From the NCBI GenBank assembly GCA_964518765.1, contig CAZFJC010000045.1, positions 1 to 5,141 of the forward strand: a stretch of DNA of 5,141 bases, in the 5' to 3' direction. Position 1 is the stretch's first letter. Each line of letters begins with the position of its first letter. This stretch comes from CAZPNX01 sp964518765. GTDB taxonomy: Bacteria; Edwardsbacteria; AC1; EtOH8. A model generated the notes under the pieces. The model saw only the letters and a list, made by a program, of their open reading frames with translations, was not told the origin of the DNA and ran no database searches. The translations under genes and the position numbers were made by a program. Below, piece after piece: positions 1 to 5,051 of the stretch.

Positions 1-49
1 TAGACTGTAACAAATACAAGCCTGTTTTTTGTCTTGACAACCGGGACCA
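1..49. mobile_element. Partial terminal end of an IS3-family-like insertion sequence (left edge)
   Basis: Read on the minus strand from 49 outward, the sequence begins TGGTCCCGGTTGTCAAGACA and becomes AT-rich, unlike the GC-rich gene it abuts. Aligned without gaps to the outward-reading end at the right edge (from 5094), 14 of the first 20 bases match, including TGG, CCC, GTT and GACA. IS3-family elements are known for imperfect terminal repeats of roughly this length beginning with TG. Only about 49 bases are present and no transposase is visible, so the family assignment is by pattern. The end would interrupt the zinc-ribbon gene exactly at a codon boundary (after codon 91). No matching target duplication was seen between this end and the right-edge one, so they need not be the two ends of one insertion. 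Confidence 0.45.
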
Positions 50-322
50 CTTCTGTTTGAACGCCCGCAGCACCGGCCCGTCGTCCGGCTTCGGCTCCAG
101 GTCCACGTCCTCCTTGCCGAAGCCGAAGAGCCTGAGGTCCGGGACGTCCGGCATGTTGTCGATCAAGGTGCCCAGCGGCTGCCTCATTAGCTCGGAGTGG
201 CCGCAGACTCTGCACTCATACACCAAGGCCTCGGCCCAGTGCTCGAACTGCCGGTCGTAGTAGGCCACGTGGTCACTGGGGTATGAGGTGTATCCGTCGT
301 CTCCGCAGACAGGACATCTCAT
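1..322 (-). CDS. Zinc-ribbon protein, partial at the left edge and probably truncated by an IS
   Basis: An open frame of 107 codons starts at ATG 322 and leaves the window without a stop. The N-terminus is MRCPVCGDDG, and residues 36-41 read ECRVCG, so Cys3, Cys6, Cys37 and Cys40 form a paired CxxC zinc ribbon. This start is chosen because the first ribbon begins at residue 3. Unlike the other genes here it has no Shine-Dalgarno sequence; its promoter -10 ends six bases before the ATG. After the ribbon comes an acidic, proline-containing stretch (about residues 55-83). Residues 92-107 would be encoded by the IS-like end, so the native protein is probably cut at residue 91. N-terminal ribbons of this kind occur in small regulators, such as MqsA-type antitoxins, and in many unrelated proteins. 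No helix-turn-helix is visible in what remains, so no function is assigned. Confidence 0.72.
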   Translation of the reverse strand, partial: MRCPVCGDDGYTSYPSDHVAYYDRQFEHWAEALVYECRVCGHSELMRQPLGTLIDNMPDVPDLRLFGFGKEDVDLEPKPDDGPVLRAFKQKWSRLSRQKTGLYLLQS

Positions 323-328
323 GGGTTC

Positions 329-357
329 ATTCTATCTAAATCGTATCTACAAGTCAA
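329..357 (-). promoter_or_regulatory. Sigma-70-like promoter giving a predicted leaderless mRNA
   Basis: On the minus strand TTGACT (357-352) and TAGAAT (334-329) are separated by exactly 17 bases, each one base off consensus. Six bases separate the -10 from the ATG at 322, so the usual +1 falls on the A of the start codon. There is no ribosome-binding sequence between them. Confidence 0.7.
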
Positions 358-439
358 CAGTTAAAACGAATGATTTCCCAGACCTTACAAAGTTTCCAGG
401 CTGGGCCTGTTAACGACTTGCCTTGCATTATAATTCCAA

Positions 440-463
440 GGCGCTGAGAACTTTCTCAGCGCC
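440..463 (-). terminator. Hairpin, probable terminator of the main gene cluster
   Basis: GGCGCTGAGAA (440-450) and TTCTCAGCGCC (453-463) are perfect 11-base inverted arms with only two bases between, so the real hairpin has about 9-10 pairs and a small loop. It lies 57 bases beyond the stop of the 57-aa basic protein. On the minus strand it is followed by TTGGAATTATAAT, an imperfect T/A-rich tail, so termination may be partial or factor-aided. The rest of 323-519 holds only the zinc-ribbon promoter and a short inverted repeat (CAGGC-TGG-GCCTG, 397-409). Confidence 0.6.
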
Positions 464-519
464 CTGGATATCCGTCCCCCGCATCAACTATTGCTGTATC
501 GGCCTGTTGAGCCCCATGC

Positions 520-693
520 TCAATCCAATACCACGCAGACCTTGTTCCCCAGCTTGCCGTCCATGAGCTCCTGGGCTTTCTTGTTGAACTCCTTGGTCGT
601 CCGGCAGTGGATCTCCTTGTACCTCTTCCTCTTGGTCTTCCCCTTGGCGGCCTTCTTGGCCGGGGCCCTCTTGGCCGAGGTTGCTTTTTTCAT
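520..693 (-). CDS. Small lysine-rich protein with histone-H1-like N-terminal tail (57 aa)
   Basis: ATG at 693 to TGA at 520 gives 57 residues. An AAAGGGG ribosome site lies about 7 bases before the ATG. Residues 1-24 (starting MKKATSAKRAPAKKAAKGKT, then KRKR) contain nine Lys and three Arg mixed with Ala and Pro, the composition of the PAKKA-type tails of bacterial histone-H1-like and AlgP-like proteins. Residues 25-57 look like a short folded module (RYKEIHC, an amphipathic KEFNKKAQELMDGKLG segment, and a hydrophobic KVCVVLD end). The gene starts 43 bases after the exported-protein gene and precedes a strong hairpin, so it is probably the last gene of the cluster. Nucleic-acid or polyanion binding is inferred from charge alone; a ribosome-associated or RNA-binding role is equally possible. 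The opposite-strand frame here is a shadow: it lacks a ribosome site and its hydrophobicity comes from reading Lys codons in reverse. Confidence 0.75.
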   Translation of the reverse strand: MKKATSAKRAPAKKAAKGKTKRKRYKEIHCRTTKEFNKKAQELMDGKLGNKVCVVLD

Positions 694-736
694 GGCGCTA
701 CCCCTTTCAGCTTAAGGTTTGTTCTTTAACGCCGGC

Positions 737-1270
737 TCACGGCGACGGCTCTTCGTATTCGATGGATTCCGCCGGCAGGTACCTTCCTTTTCTTTGGTCG
801 TGGACATGGCGCGTGATGATCCCGTGGTTGAAACCCAGGTGCCAGTGAGAGATGAGGTTGCTCCGGCCGCTCGGACTAGGTTCGACATGGACCGCGTTGC
901 CGTAAAGTTCTGCCAGGCACCGCCAATTATCTTTCTGCCCCTCCTTGGCGAACACGCGGATAACGCCGTTGCCCGAGGCCCCGAGGCAGGAATCCGGCCC
1001 GAAGACCGCGGCCGCCTTGGTGCCGCCCAATTCAAACATGGCAAAGCGGTATTGGCCAGCGCCGGCGGCGGTGTCGGGTGCCGCGCGTTCTTCGGCCAGG
1101 CGGCCTGTCACCGCCCTCCAAAGCCCGCCGGGTCTCAGAGATGCCGATTGCTCTGGAACGGCCGAGGGCAGGGAGGCCGTGTAGCTTGGCGTCAGTGCTT
1201 GGCATGCAGCTTCATGCGCCGTCAGGACGGCGCAGCAAAGCGCCACGGTGATTGCCGCCGGAAACTTCAT
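737..1270 (-). CDS. Exported protein of unknown function (177 aa)
   Basis: The start is set at ATG 1270 because it gives a typical signal peptide: MKF, then a hydrophobic run AAITVALCCAVLTA (residues 5-18), then HEAACQA with likely cleavage near residues 22-25. Longer upstream frames lack one. Cys23 is not in a proper lipobox (Glu at -3), so a lipoprotein is less likely. The mature part has a Pro/Ser/Ala-rich region (about 26-70), then a compact domain (about 73-168) with FAMFELGG, IRVFAKEG, WRCLAELYG and HWHLGFNHG, ending in an Asp/Arg/Tyr-containing turn (HDQRKGRYLP) and an acidic tail. The turn resembles the DG-x-Y turns of small periplasmic beta proteins, a weak similarity. Cys95 and Cys118 could form a disulfide. 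Its ATG overlaps the ATPase stop as ATGA, so the two are probably translationally coupled. I do not recognise the family. Confidence 0.72.
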   Translation of the reverse strand: MKFPAAITVALCCAVLTAHEAACQALTPSYTASLPSAVPEQSASLRPGGLWRAVTGRLAEERAAPDTAAGAGQYRFAMFELGGTKAAAVFGPDSCLGASGNGVIRVFAKEGQKDNWRCLAELYGNAVHVEPSPSGRSNLISHWHLGFNHGIITRHVHDQRKGRYLPAESIEYEEPSP

Positions 1271-1287
1271 GGAGCGGGCCTTGCTCC
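1267..1287 (-). promoter_or_regulatory. ATGA stop-start overlap with a hairpin over the ribosome site
   Basis: The ATPase stop TGA (1269-1267) and the exported-protein start ATG (1270-1268) share bases as ATGA. Directly upstream of the ATG on the mRNA, GGAGC (1287-1283) can pair with GCTCC (1275-1271) across a 7-base loop, burying the only nearby GGAG-like ribosome site. This is a classic arrangement for translational coupling: ribosomes finishing the ATPase would open the hairpin. The pairing is seen in the sequence; the regulatory role is inferred. Confidence 0.6.
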
Positions 1288-1914
1288 CTCGCCGGGGCGC
1301 TCCAGGTCGATGCTGCTTTCGGTCGTATTCCGGCAGCAAAACACCCGGGCCCGGGACAGGTTGGTTCTCTCCAGATGCCTGCGCCCTAGGGCGATCACCA
1401 CCTGGCATTTGGCCTCTTCCAGGATCCGCATCGCCTGCCCGAAGGTCTCGTCGTCCAAGCTTCCCCAGACATCGTCGTCGATCAGCAGCGCCTGGCCCTG
1501 GGGCGTCTCCCTGACGGCCTCGCCGAGGATGAACAGGGACAGCGCCCCCCCGGAGCGCAGCGCCTTTCCCTGGTCGTAGTCATGCCTTTTTACCCCGCCC
1601 ACCCGGCAGCTAATGACGGCCGAGGCCAGCTCCAGGGAGATCTCGCCCTCCTTGGCCCCCTGGCCCGGCGTCAGGCGCATGCCCCAATAGGCCGGCTCCT
1701 TGAAGGCCTGGAACACGGCCCTCAGTATTTCCGACTTGTCAGAGCCGCGCCGGCCCTCGTCGGTGATGATGTTCAATCCCGGGATGAACTCCATGTCGAG
1801 ATCCCTCCAAGTCTCCACGTTCCTGAGCCGCAGCCTCCTCACCTCCGGCACTCTCTCCATCCCGTTGTCGGTCATGAAGCCATGCTCCAGATCCCCCCTC
1901 CTGACGTAGTGCAT
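1267..1914 (-). CDS. Compact RecF/SMC-like ABC ATPase-fold protein with degenerate motifs (215 aa)
   Basis: AGGAGG lies eight bases before ATG 1914, 33 bases after the unfoldase stop. Residues 25-70 follow the N-terminal pattern of RecF/SMC-type ATPases: VRRLRLRNVETWRDLDMEF, then PGLNIITDEG and a Walker A-like GRRGSDKS (54-61), where Asp59 replaces the usual Gly before the Lys. An ABC signature-like RSGGALS is at 120-126. A Walker B-like ALLIDDD is at 142-148, with Asp147 where the catalytic Glu normally sits, followed by a D-loop-like SLDDE (152-156). The usual H-loop His after the next strand (QVVIALG, 171-177) is Gly. Only about 60 residues separate Walker A from the signature, so no coiled-coil arm or hinge is present, unlike true RecF, RecN or SMC proteins. 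Nucleotide binding is plausible but hydrolysis is doubtful, so it may be a regulatory or structural ATPase-fold partner. No membrane-transport component suggests an importer or exporter. Confidence 0.75.
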   Translation of the reverse strand: MHYVRRGDLEHGFMTDNGMERVPEVRRLRLRNVETWRDLDMEFIPGLNIITDEGRRGSDKSEILRAVFQAFKEPAYWGMRLTPGQGAKEGEISLELASAVISCRVGGVKRHDYDQGKALRSGGALSLFILGEAVRETPQGQALLIDDDVWGSLDDETFGQAMRILEEAKCQVVIALGRRHLERTNLSRARVFCCRNTTESSIDLERPGEGARPAP

Positions 1915-1947
1915 CCCCGGACCCTCCTTTACTCGTTGTGGCTCTTT

Positions 1948-3531
1948 TCAAACGTACCTATCCACCATCTGCCCGTCCACCACCAGCCTGGCCCCGTCGA
2001 TATGCTCGCTGAAATGCTCGAACATCAGAGGCTGCAGCACTTCGTCCATCACCGACTTCAGTCCCCTGGCCCCGGTGCCCATCCCGGCCGCCCTTTCGGC
2101 GATCAAGCCCAGGGTCTCCTCGGGCAGCACCAGCTCGATACCGTGGCTTTTGAACATCTCCCTGTACTGCGAGACCAGGGAATTCTTGGGCTCGGTCAGT
2201 ATCCTCTCCAGGCATTCCTTGGAGAGCGGCTCGACAAAGACCATCGTCTGGAACCTCCCCAGGAGCTCGGGTAGCATGCCGTAGCTGACAAGGTCCTCGA
2301 TCTTGGGTTTGGCTCTTTTCGCCTTCTGCGTCCCTCTTGATCCGTAGTCGAATCCGATCTCACCCCCGGCCTTCCCCCTGTCCCAGCCGCCCATCTTGGA
2401 GAAGGCCCCCCCGGCCACGAACATCACCTTGTCCACCGGGAACGGCACTTCCTCCTGGACGTCGCCCTCCAGGATCTTCAGCAGATCCTGCTGCACCCCC
2501 TCGCCGGAGATGTCCCGGTTCACCGAGCCCGAGCCCGTCCCGCCCACGGCCGCGATCTTGTCGATCTCGTCGATGAAGATGATCCCCCTGGCCGCCTTCT
2601 TGCCGTCGCCCCCGGCCGCCTTGTACAGGTTGTTGAAGACGCCGTTGATGCTCCTGCCCATGTACCCGGTCTCGGTGTAGAGGGTGGCGTCTATCACCGC
2701 CACCGGAACGTCGAGCAGCCTGGCGGCCACCTCCATCAGATAGGTCTTGCCGCATCCGGTGGGGCCGATCATGAGGATGTTGGACCGGGGGACGCCCGGC
2801 TTGCCCTCCAGCCTCCGCAGGTGGTTGTATAGGGCCACGGAGACGGCCCGGCAGGCGCTGTCCTGGCCCAGGATGTGCCTGGTGAGCTCCCGGTGGATCT
2901 CCATCGGGGACTTCGGTCTGGCCAGCTTGTCCACGCTGGCCGGATGTCCGGCCTGATCCGCCTTGGCCTCCTTTTCGTCCTGTTCCTCGGGTATGGCGAA
3001 CAGGTTGGCCCTGACCTTCGGCCCCAGCTTGAGCACGATCCCGGACCTGAAGATGTTGTCGGAGATCTCCTTCACCATGATGCCGGACTTGAACGCATTG
3101 TGCTCCGCGTGCAGGCAATGCCTGAATGATATCATCTTCACCCGGTCCCCGTCGCAGACCAGGTCCATGACATCCCCCAGTTCGATCGACGACTGCCCCC
3201 GGGCCTCGGCATAGCAGAGATAGGCCACCGCCTGCCTGAAGAGGGGGTCCAGGTTGAGCCTCTTGAACTGTCGGATGAGGAAGCAATCCTCTCCCCTGGG
3301 CCGGGAGCGGACCAGCCTCTCCTCTATCCGCCTGGCCAGCAGGCTGGCCATCTCCCATTCGGCCCGGGACCTGGGGCCGTACATCGCCCTCTTCACCAGG
3401 GGCTTTTTGGCGTCTATCAGCTGGAAGTAGTCCCGGAGCATGGCCATGTCATCGGGATATCCGGCCGGCGCCTTACCGCCCTCGTCCGGGCCTGTCTTGG
3501 TATATTCGAAAACGAACTGCTCCTGCTTCAT
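1948..3531 (-). CDS. ClpX-like AAA+ unfoldase with an atypical N-terminal domain (527 aa)
   Basis: Residues about 207-520 are a full ClpX-type AAA+ module. They show HILGQDSA (219-226), SVALYNHLRRL (231-241), Walker A GPTGCGKT (256-263), pore-1 loop GYMG (289-292; GYVG in ClpX), Walker B IIFIDE (317-322), NRDISGEGVQQ (338-348), the sensor-1 strand VMFVAGGAF (369-377), the Arg-finger GR (425-426) and the sensor-2 GARG (487-490). All catalytic motifs look intact. The ClpP-docking tripeptide IGF is kept (392-394). The segment between EGD (355-357) and the sensor-1 strand is about 13 residues shorter than in E. coli ClpX, removing the RKH pore loop. The N-terminal 180 residues lack the ClpX CxxC zinc-binding domain; residues 90-180 look helical and may be winged-helix-like, followed by a charged linker (182-205). 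At 527 aa it is longer than ClpX (about 420), so it is an accessory paralogue rather than housekeeping clpX. It likely unfolds substrates in the cytoplasm; no ClpP is in the window. Confidence 0.92.
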   Translation of the reverse strand: MKQEQFVFEYTKTGPDEGGKAPAGYPDDMAMLRDYFQLIDAKKPLVKRAMYGPRSRAEWEMASLLARRIEERLVRSRPRGEDCFLIRQFKRLNLDPLFRQAVAYLCYAEARGQSSIELGDVMDLVCDGDRVKMISFRHCLHAEHNAFKSGIMVKEISDNIFRSGIVLKLGPKVRANLFAIPEEQDEKEAKADQAGHPASVDKLARPKSPMEIHRELTRHILGQDSACRAVSVALYNHLRRLEGKPGVPRSNILMIGPTGCGKTYLMEVAARLLDVPVAVIDATLYTETGYMGRSINGVFNNLYKAAGGDGKKAARGIIFIDEIDKIAAVGGTGSGSVNRDISGEGVQQDLLKILEGDVQEEVPFPVDKVMFVAGGAFSKMGGWDRGKAGGEIGFDYGSRGTQKAKRAKPKIEDLVSYGMLPELLGRFQTMVFVEPLSKECLERILTEPKNSLVSQYREMFKSHGIELVLPEETLGLIAERAAGMGTGARGLKSVMDEVLQPLMFEHFSEHIDGARLVVDGQMVDRYV

Positions 3532-3538
3532 GCTCCTT

Positions 3539-3544
3539 CCTCCT
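3539..3544 (-). promoter_or_regulatory. Shine-Dalgarno site fixing the unfoldase start
   Basis: AGGAGG ends seven bases before the ATG at 3531. An in-frame ATG 33 bases further upstream (3564) would add MFNENKQGGRS, which is simply the translated ribosome-site region, and has no site of its own. The start at 3531 is therefore preferred. Confidence 0.8.
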
Positions 3545-3573
3545 TGTTTATTTTCGTTAAACACGCGATGTGC

Positions 3574-3590
3574 GGAACCTAAAGGGTTCC
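3574..3590 (-). repeat. Inverted repeat over the membrane-protein stop codon
   Basis: GGAACC (3574-3579) and GGTTCC (3585-3590) are perfect arms around a 5-base loop, and the TAG stop (3581-3579) lies partly inside. The hairpin sits between the membrane protein and the unfoldase. It has no T-tract, so it is more likely to be an mRNA stability or processing element than a terminator. Confidence 0.45.
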
Positions 3591-4112
3591 TCCGCCAGAC
3601 TTGTCCTGGTCCCTCAACCTTCTGTATAGCAGCTCCGGCACGTTCGTCCTGACCGCGTCGCCCTTGACGCTCACCTCGATCTCCTCCGCCGTCACCCGCA
3701 TTCCGTATTTCTCCAGCAGAATCCGTGAGATGGCCTCCTTCGCTTCGGCTATGCCGGACCGGCCCGCCCGGCGCAGCACCGGCTCCGCGCTGGCCATGAA
3801 CTCCTCTATGAAGGCCGAGAATTCACCGTCCACCTCCCGCCTCTCGGCCTCGACCATCGCAAGCACCCTGGCGGCATAGCCTGCCGTCCAGGCTCCCAGC
3901 AGGAAGGCCCGGAGCATGGCCAATTCCGGCCGGACAGGCTGCCATAGTACCAGTATCGCCGGAACCGCGGCGAAGAACGGAAGGGTCATGAACGCGGAAC
4001 GGGCGTTGCACTCTCCCTTGGCCAGGCACCAGCCCGCATGGAAAGGGTCGGTGAGGAGGATGTGGAAAGCGAATCTAGCGTAGATCAGCGGGGAAGCCCT
4101 GAGCTCGTACAT
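3579..4112 (-). CDS. Two-helix membrane protein of unknown function (177 aa)
   Basis: AGGAGG lies four bases before ATG 4112. Two hydrophobic segments are visible: about residues 39-58 (SAFMTLPFFAAVPAILVLWQ) and about 64-86 (an Ala/Leu/Gly-rich run from ELAMLRAF to ARVLAM). They are joined by a short loop with Pro and Arg, forming a hairpin in the membrane. The N-terminal 38 residues are aromatic-rich with two Cys (29 and 35). The region after residue 87 is charged and probably cytoplasmic, with an Ala/Glu/Arg helix (about 95-135) and a small alpha-beta-like segment (ILLEKYGMRVTAEEIEVSVK). It is the first gene of the unfoldase cluster, ending 48 bases before the unfoldase. A role as membrane anchor, adaptor or substrate for the unfoldase is inferred from position only. 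I do not recognise the family. Confidence 0.78.
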   Translation of the reverse strand: MYELRASPLIYARFAFHILLTDPFHAGWCLAKGECNARSAFMTLPFFAAVPAILVLWQPVRPELAMLRAFLLGAWTAGYAARVLAMVEAERREVDGEFSAFIEEFMASAEPVLRRAGRSGIAEAKEAISRILLEKYGMRVTAEEIEVSVKGDAVRTNVPELLYRRLRDQDKSGGGTL

Positions 4113-4172
4113 GGCGCCTCCTTTCCTTTCGAATCTATGCTTATTGCCGTATATCTTGCGGTCCTTATCACC

Positions 4173-4199
4173 CGGACGGCAGGCCGCAGATGACGTCCG
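4173..4199 (-). repeat. Inverted repeat in the predicted 5' leader of the cluster
   Basis: CGGACG (4173-4178) and CGTCCG (4194-4199) are perfect arms separated by 15 bases, about 60 bases before the membrane-protein start. It could be a leader hairpin or a GC-rich operator; the sequence does not decide between them. Confidence 0.35.
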
Positions 4200-4252
4200 A
4201 GCCGCGTCCCCGGCAAAAGAGGGGGTAACGCTATGTCAAACAGCAACGGATG

Positions 4253-4276
4253 ATTATAGCGCCTAAGGATGACAGC
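4253..4276 (-). promoter_or_regulatory. Repeated promoter-like element, copy 2 (proximal)
   Basis: On the minus strand this reads GCTGTCATCC, eight bases, then TATAAT. The same 10-mer, spacing and hexamer recur 126 bases upstream. TATAAT is a perfect -10, but no good -35 stands 16-18 bases before it, so the conserved 10-mer may be an activator or alternative recognition site. If it acts as a promoter, the leader of the membrane-protein mRNA would be about 130 bases. Confidence 0.5.
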
Positions 4277-4378
4277 GATGTCGCGTATGTATGGGATTCC
4301 TTATTGGTTGGAGGGGGGATATCCGCGCCCTGCAGCTCTATGGTGCGGTATTGATAGAGGCGGGCCCAGTTTATGTAT

Positions 4379-4402
4379 ATTATACAACCAGGGGATGACA
4401 GC
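4379..4402 (-). promoter_or_regulatory. Repeated promoter-like element, copy 1 (distal)
   Basis: Again GCTGTCATCC-N8-TATAAT on the minus strand; 18 of 24 bases equal copy 2, including two GG positions in the spacer. A weak TTGGCT lies 15 bases before the TATAAT, too close for an ordinary -35. It lies just past the stop of the 180-aa gene, where a start site for the next unit would be expected. Confidence 0.5.
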
Positions 4403-4419
4403 CAAGGGCCGGAGAAGCC

Positions 4420-4962
4420 CTAAGCCTTTTTCTCCCGGGTGGTTGCCTTTTTTCTCGGCTCCTTCAGGAAAAGGAGCCTGCCTGTCAGGCAGTAGGCCTC
4501 ATGGCCCTTGCCCTGCAGGTAGGCCTCCATGTCGCTGCGGGTCCGGCTGTGGTAGTTCAGGGCATAGTAGCGCATAAGGTCCTGGAAGGTGTTCTCCGGG
4601 ATGTCCGCCGCTATAAGCCCTCTCCAGTCCAGGGCGTGCTTGTCATGGTCTTTATACTCGTCCACCAGTATGGAGTAGACGCGGAACCGGCCCAGCACCC
4701 GGCCCGCCTTCTTCCTCGTGGTCTTCCCCTCCTTCAGCTCGAAAAAGTCGACCCAGAGCGGCTTCACCTCCTCGGCGAAACGCCCCTTCTCCAGGATGGC
4801 CTTGATCATGGCCCCCGTGTTGTACTTTCCGTTCTGGATCAGTTCATTGGCGATATTTTCGAACTCGCCGATCAGCAGGTCCGAAAGTATGTTCCCCTCG
4901 TAGCCCGGGCCGGTTATCGAGCAGTCGTACACCCGCTTTCCCTTGAACGGATTCGTTGCCAT
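4420..4962 (-). CDS. Hypothetical cytoplasmic protein (180 aa)
   Basis: ATG 4962 follows GGGGAG by about four bases, and TAG ends the frame at 4420. There is no signal peptide or membrane segment. The protein appears mixed alpha/beta. Residues 23-63 look helical (from EGNILSDLLIGEFENIANELI to ILEKG). WVDFFELKEGKT (70-81) looks like a strand pair. GRFRVYSILVDEYKDHDKHALDW (91-113) and the Tyr/His-rich segment MRYYALNYHSRTRSDMEAYL (130-149) follow. The end is strongly basic (KEPRKKATTREKKA). It is probably its own transcription unit, with a near-consensus promoter about 90 bases upstream and a 307-bp gap to the next gene. The family is not recognised. The basic tail could contact nucleic acid, but nothing in the sequence proves it. 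Confidence 0.8.
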   Translation of the reverse strand: MATNPFKGKRVYDCSITGPGYEGNILSDLLIGEFENIANELIQNGKYNTGAMIKAILEKGRFAEEVKPLWVDFFELKEGKTTRKKAGRVLGRFRVYSILVDEYKDHDKHALDWRGLIAADIPENTFQDLMRYYALNYHSRTRSDMEAYLQGKGHEAYCLTGRLLFLKEPRKKATTREKKA

Positions 4963-4999
4963 AGGTCTCCCCTTTCCCCTTGACTTCGCATGGTTTGTG

Positions 5000-5028
5000 A
5001 TGTATACTTAAAGCTGGACATGTATACT
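5000..5028 (-). repeat. Direct repeats of AGTATACAT in the leader of the 180-aa gene
   Basis: AGTATACAT occurs at 5028-5020 and again at 5008-5000, exactly 20 bases apart, about two helical turns. The core AGTATA recurs twice within the promoter spacer and -10 region (5069-5064 and 5061-5056). The two-turn spacing suits cooperative binding of a regulator on one face of the DNA. Confidence 0.5.
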
Positions 5029-5033
5029 ATTGA

Positions 5034-5048
5034 TTTACAAAATGTAAA
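5034..5048 (-). promoter_or_regulatory. Operator-like palindrome at the predicted transcription start
   Basis: TTTACA-TTT-TGTAAA is a perfect 6-base inverted repeat with a 3-base centre. The +1 predicted from the -10 at 5057-5052 is about 5045, inside this palindrome, a typical place for a repressor site. AT-rich palindromes can arise by chance, so support is moderate. Confidence 0.45.
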
Positions 5049-5051
5049 GTA

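Larger units (their letters stand above)
4113..4419 (-). other. 307-bp intergenic regulatory region upstream of the unfoldase cluster
   Basis: No convincing gene is present on either strand: the plus-strand frame starting at 4269 lacks a ribosome site and is antisense to the 180-aa gene. The region holds two copies of a promoter-like element (4253-4276 and 4379-4402), an inverted repeat near the cluster start (4173-4199), and the AGGAGG site of the membrane protein. A promoter for the downstream cluster most likely lies here. No clear intrinsic terminator for the 180-aa gene was found. Confidence 0.6.

Noticed and set aside
491..715. 74-codon plus-strand frame resembling a membrane protein
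   Set aside because: Its hydrophobic stretch is the reverse complement of the Lys-rich codons of the 57-aa basic protein, and it has no ribosome site.
719..1579. 286-codon plus-strand frame opposite the exported protein and ATPase
   Set aside because: Antisense shadow: no ribosome site, biased composition, and it runs across two well-supported minus-strand genes.
1582..2274. 230-codon plus-strand frame opposite the ATPase and unfoldase
   Set aside because: Pro/His/Leu-rich translation typical of reading GC-rich coding DNA backwards; it spans the boundary between two real genes.
2360..3358. Long 332-codon minus-strand frame inside the unfoldase gene
   Set aside because: It is a +1-type shadow in GC-rich DNA: Gly/Arg/Gln-rich, no ribosome site, no recognisable motif, and fully covered by the clear ClpX-like frame.
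1948..3531. Assigning the unfoldase as housekeeping clpX
   Set aside because: It lacks the zinc-binding domain and RKH loop, is about 100 residues longer, and sits without clpP, lon or trigger-factor genes.
4409..4438. Hairpin GGAGAA/TTCTCC at the end of the 180-aa gene as a terminator
   Set aside because: Only six continuous pairs with a 13-base loop, it overlaps the coding end, and no T-tract follows on the minus strand.
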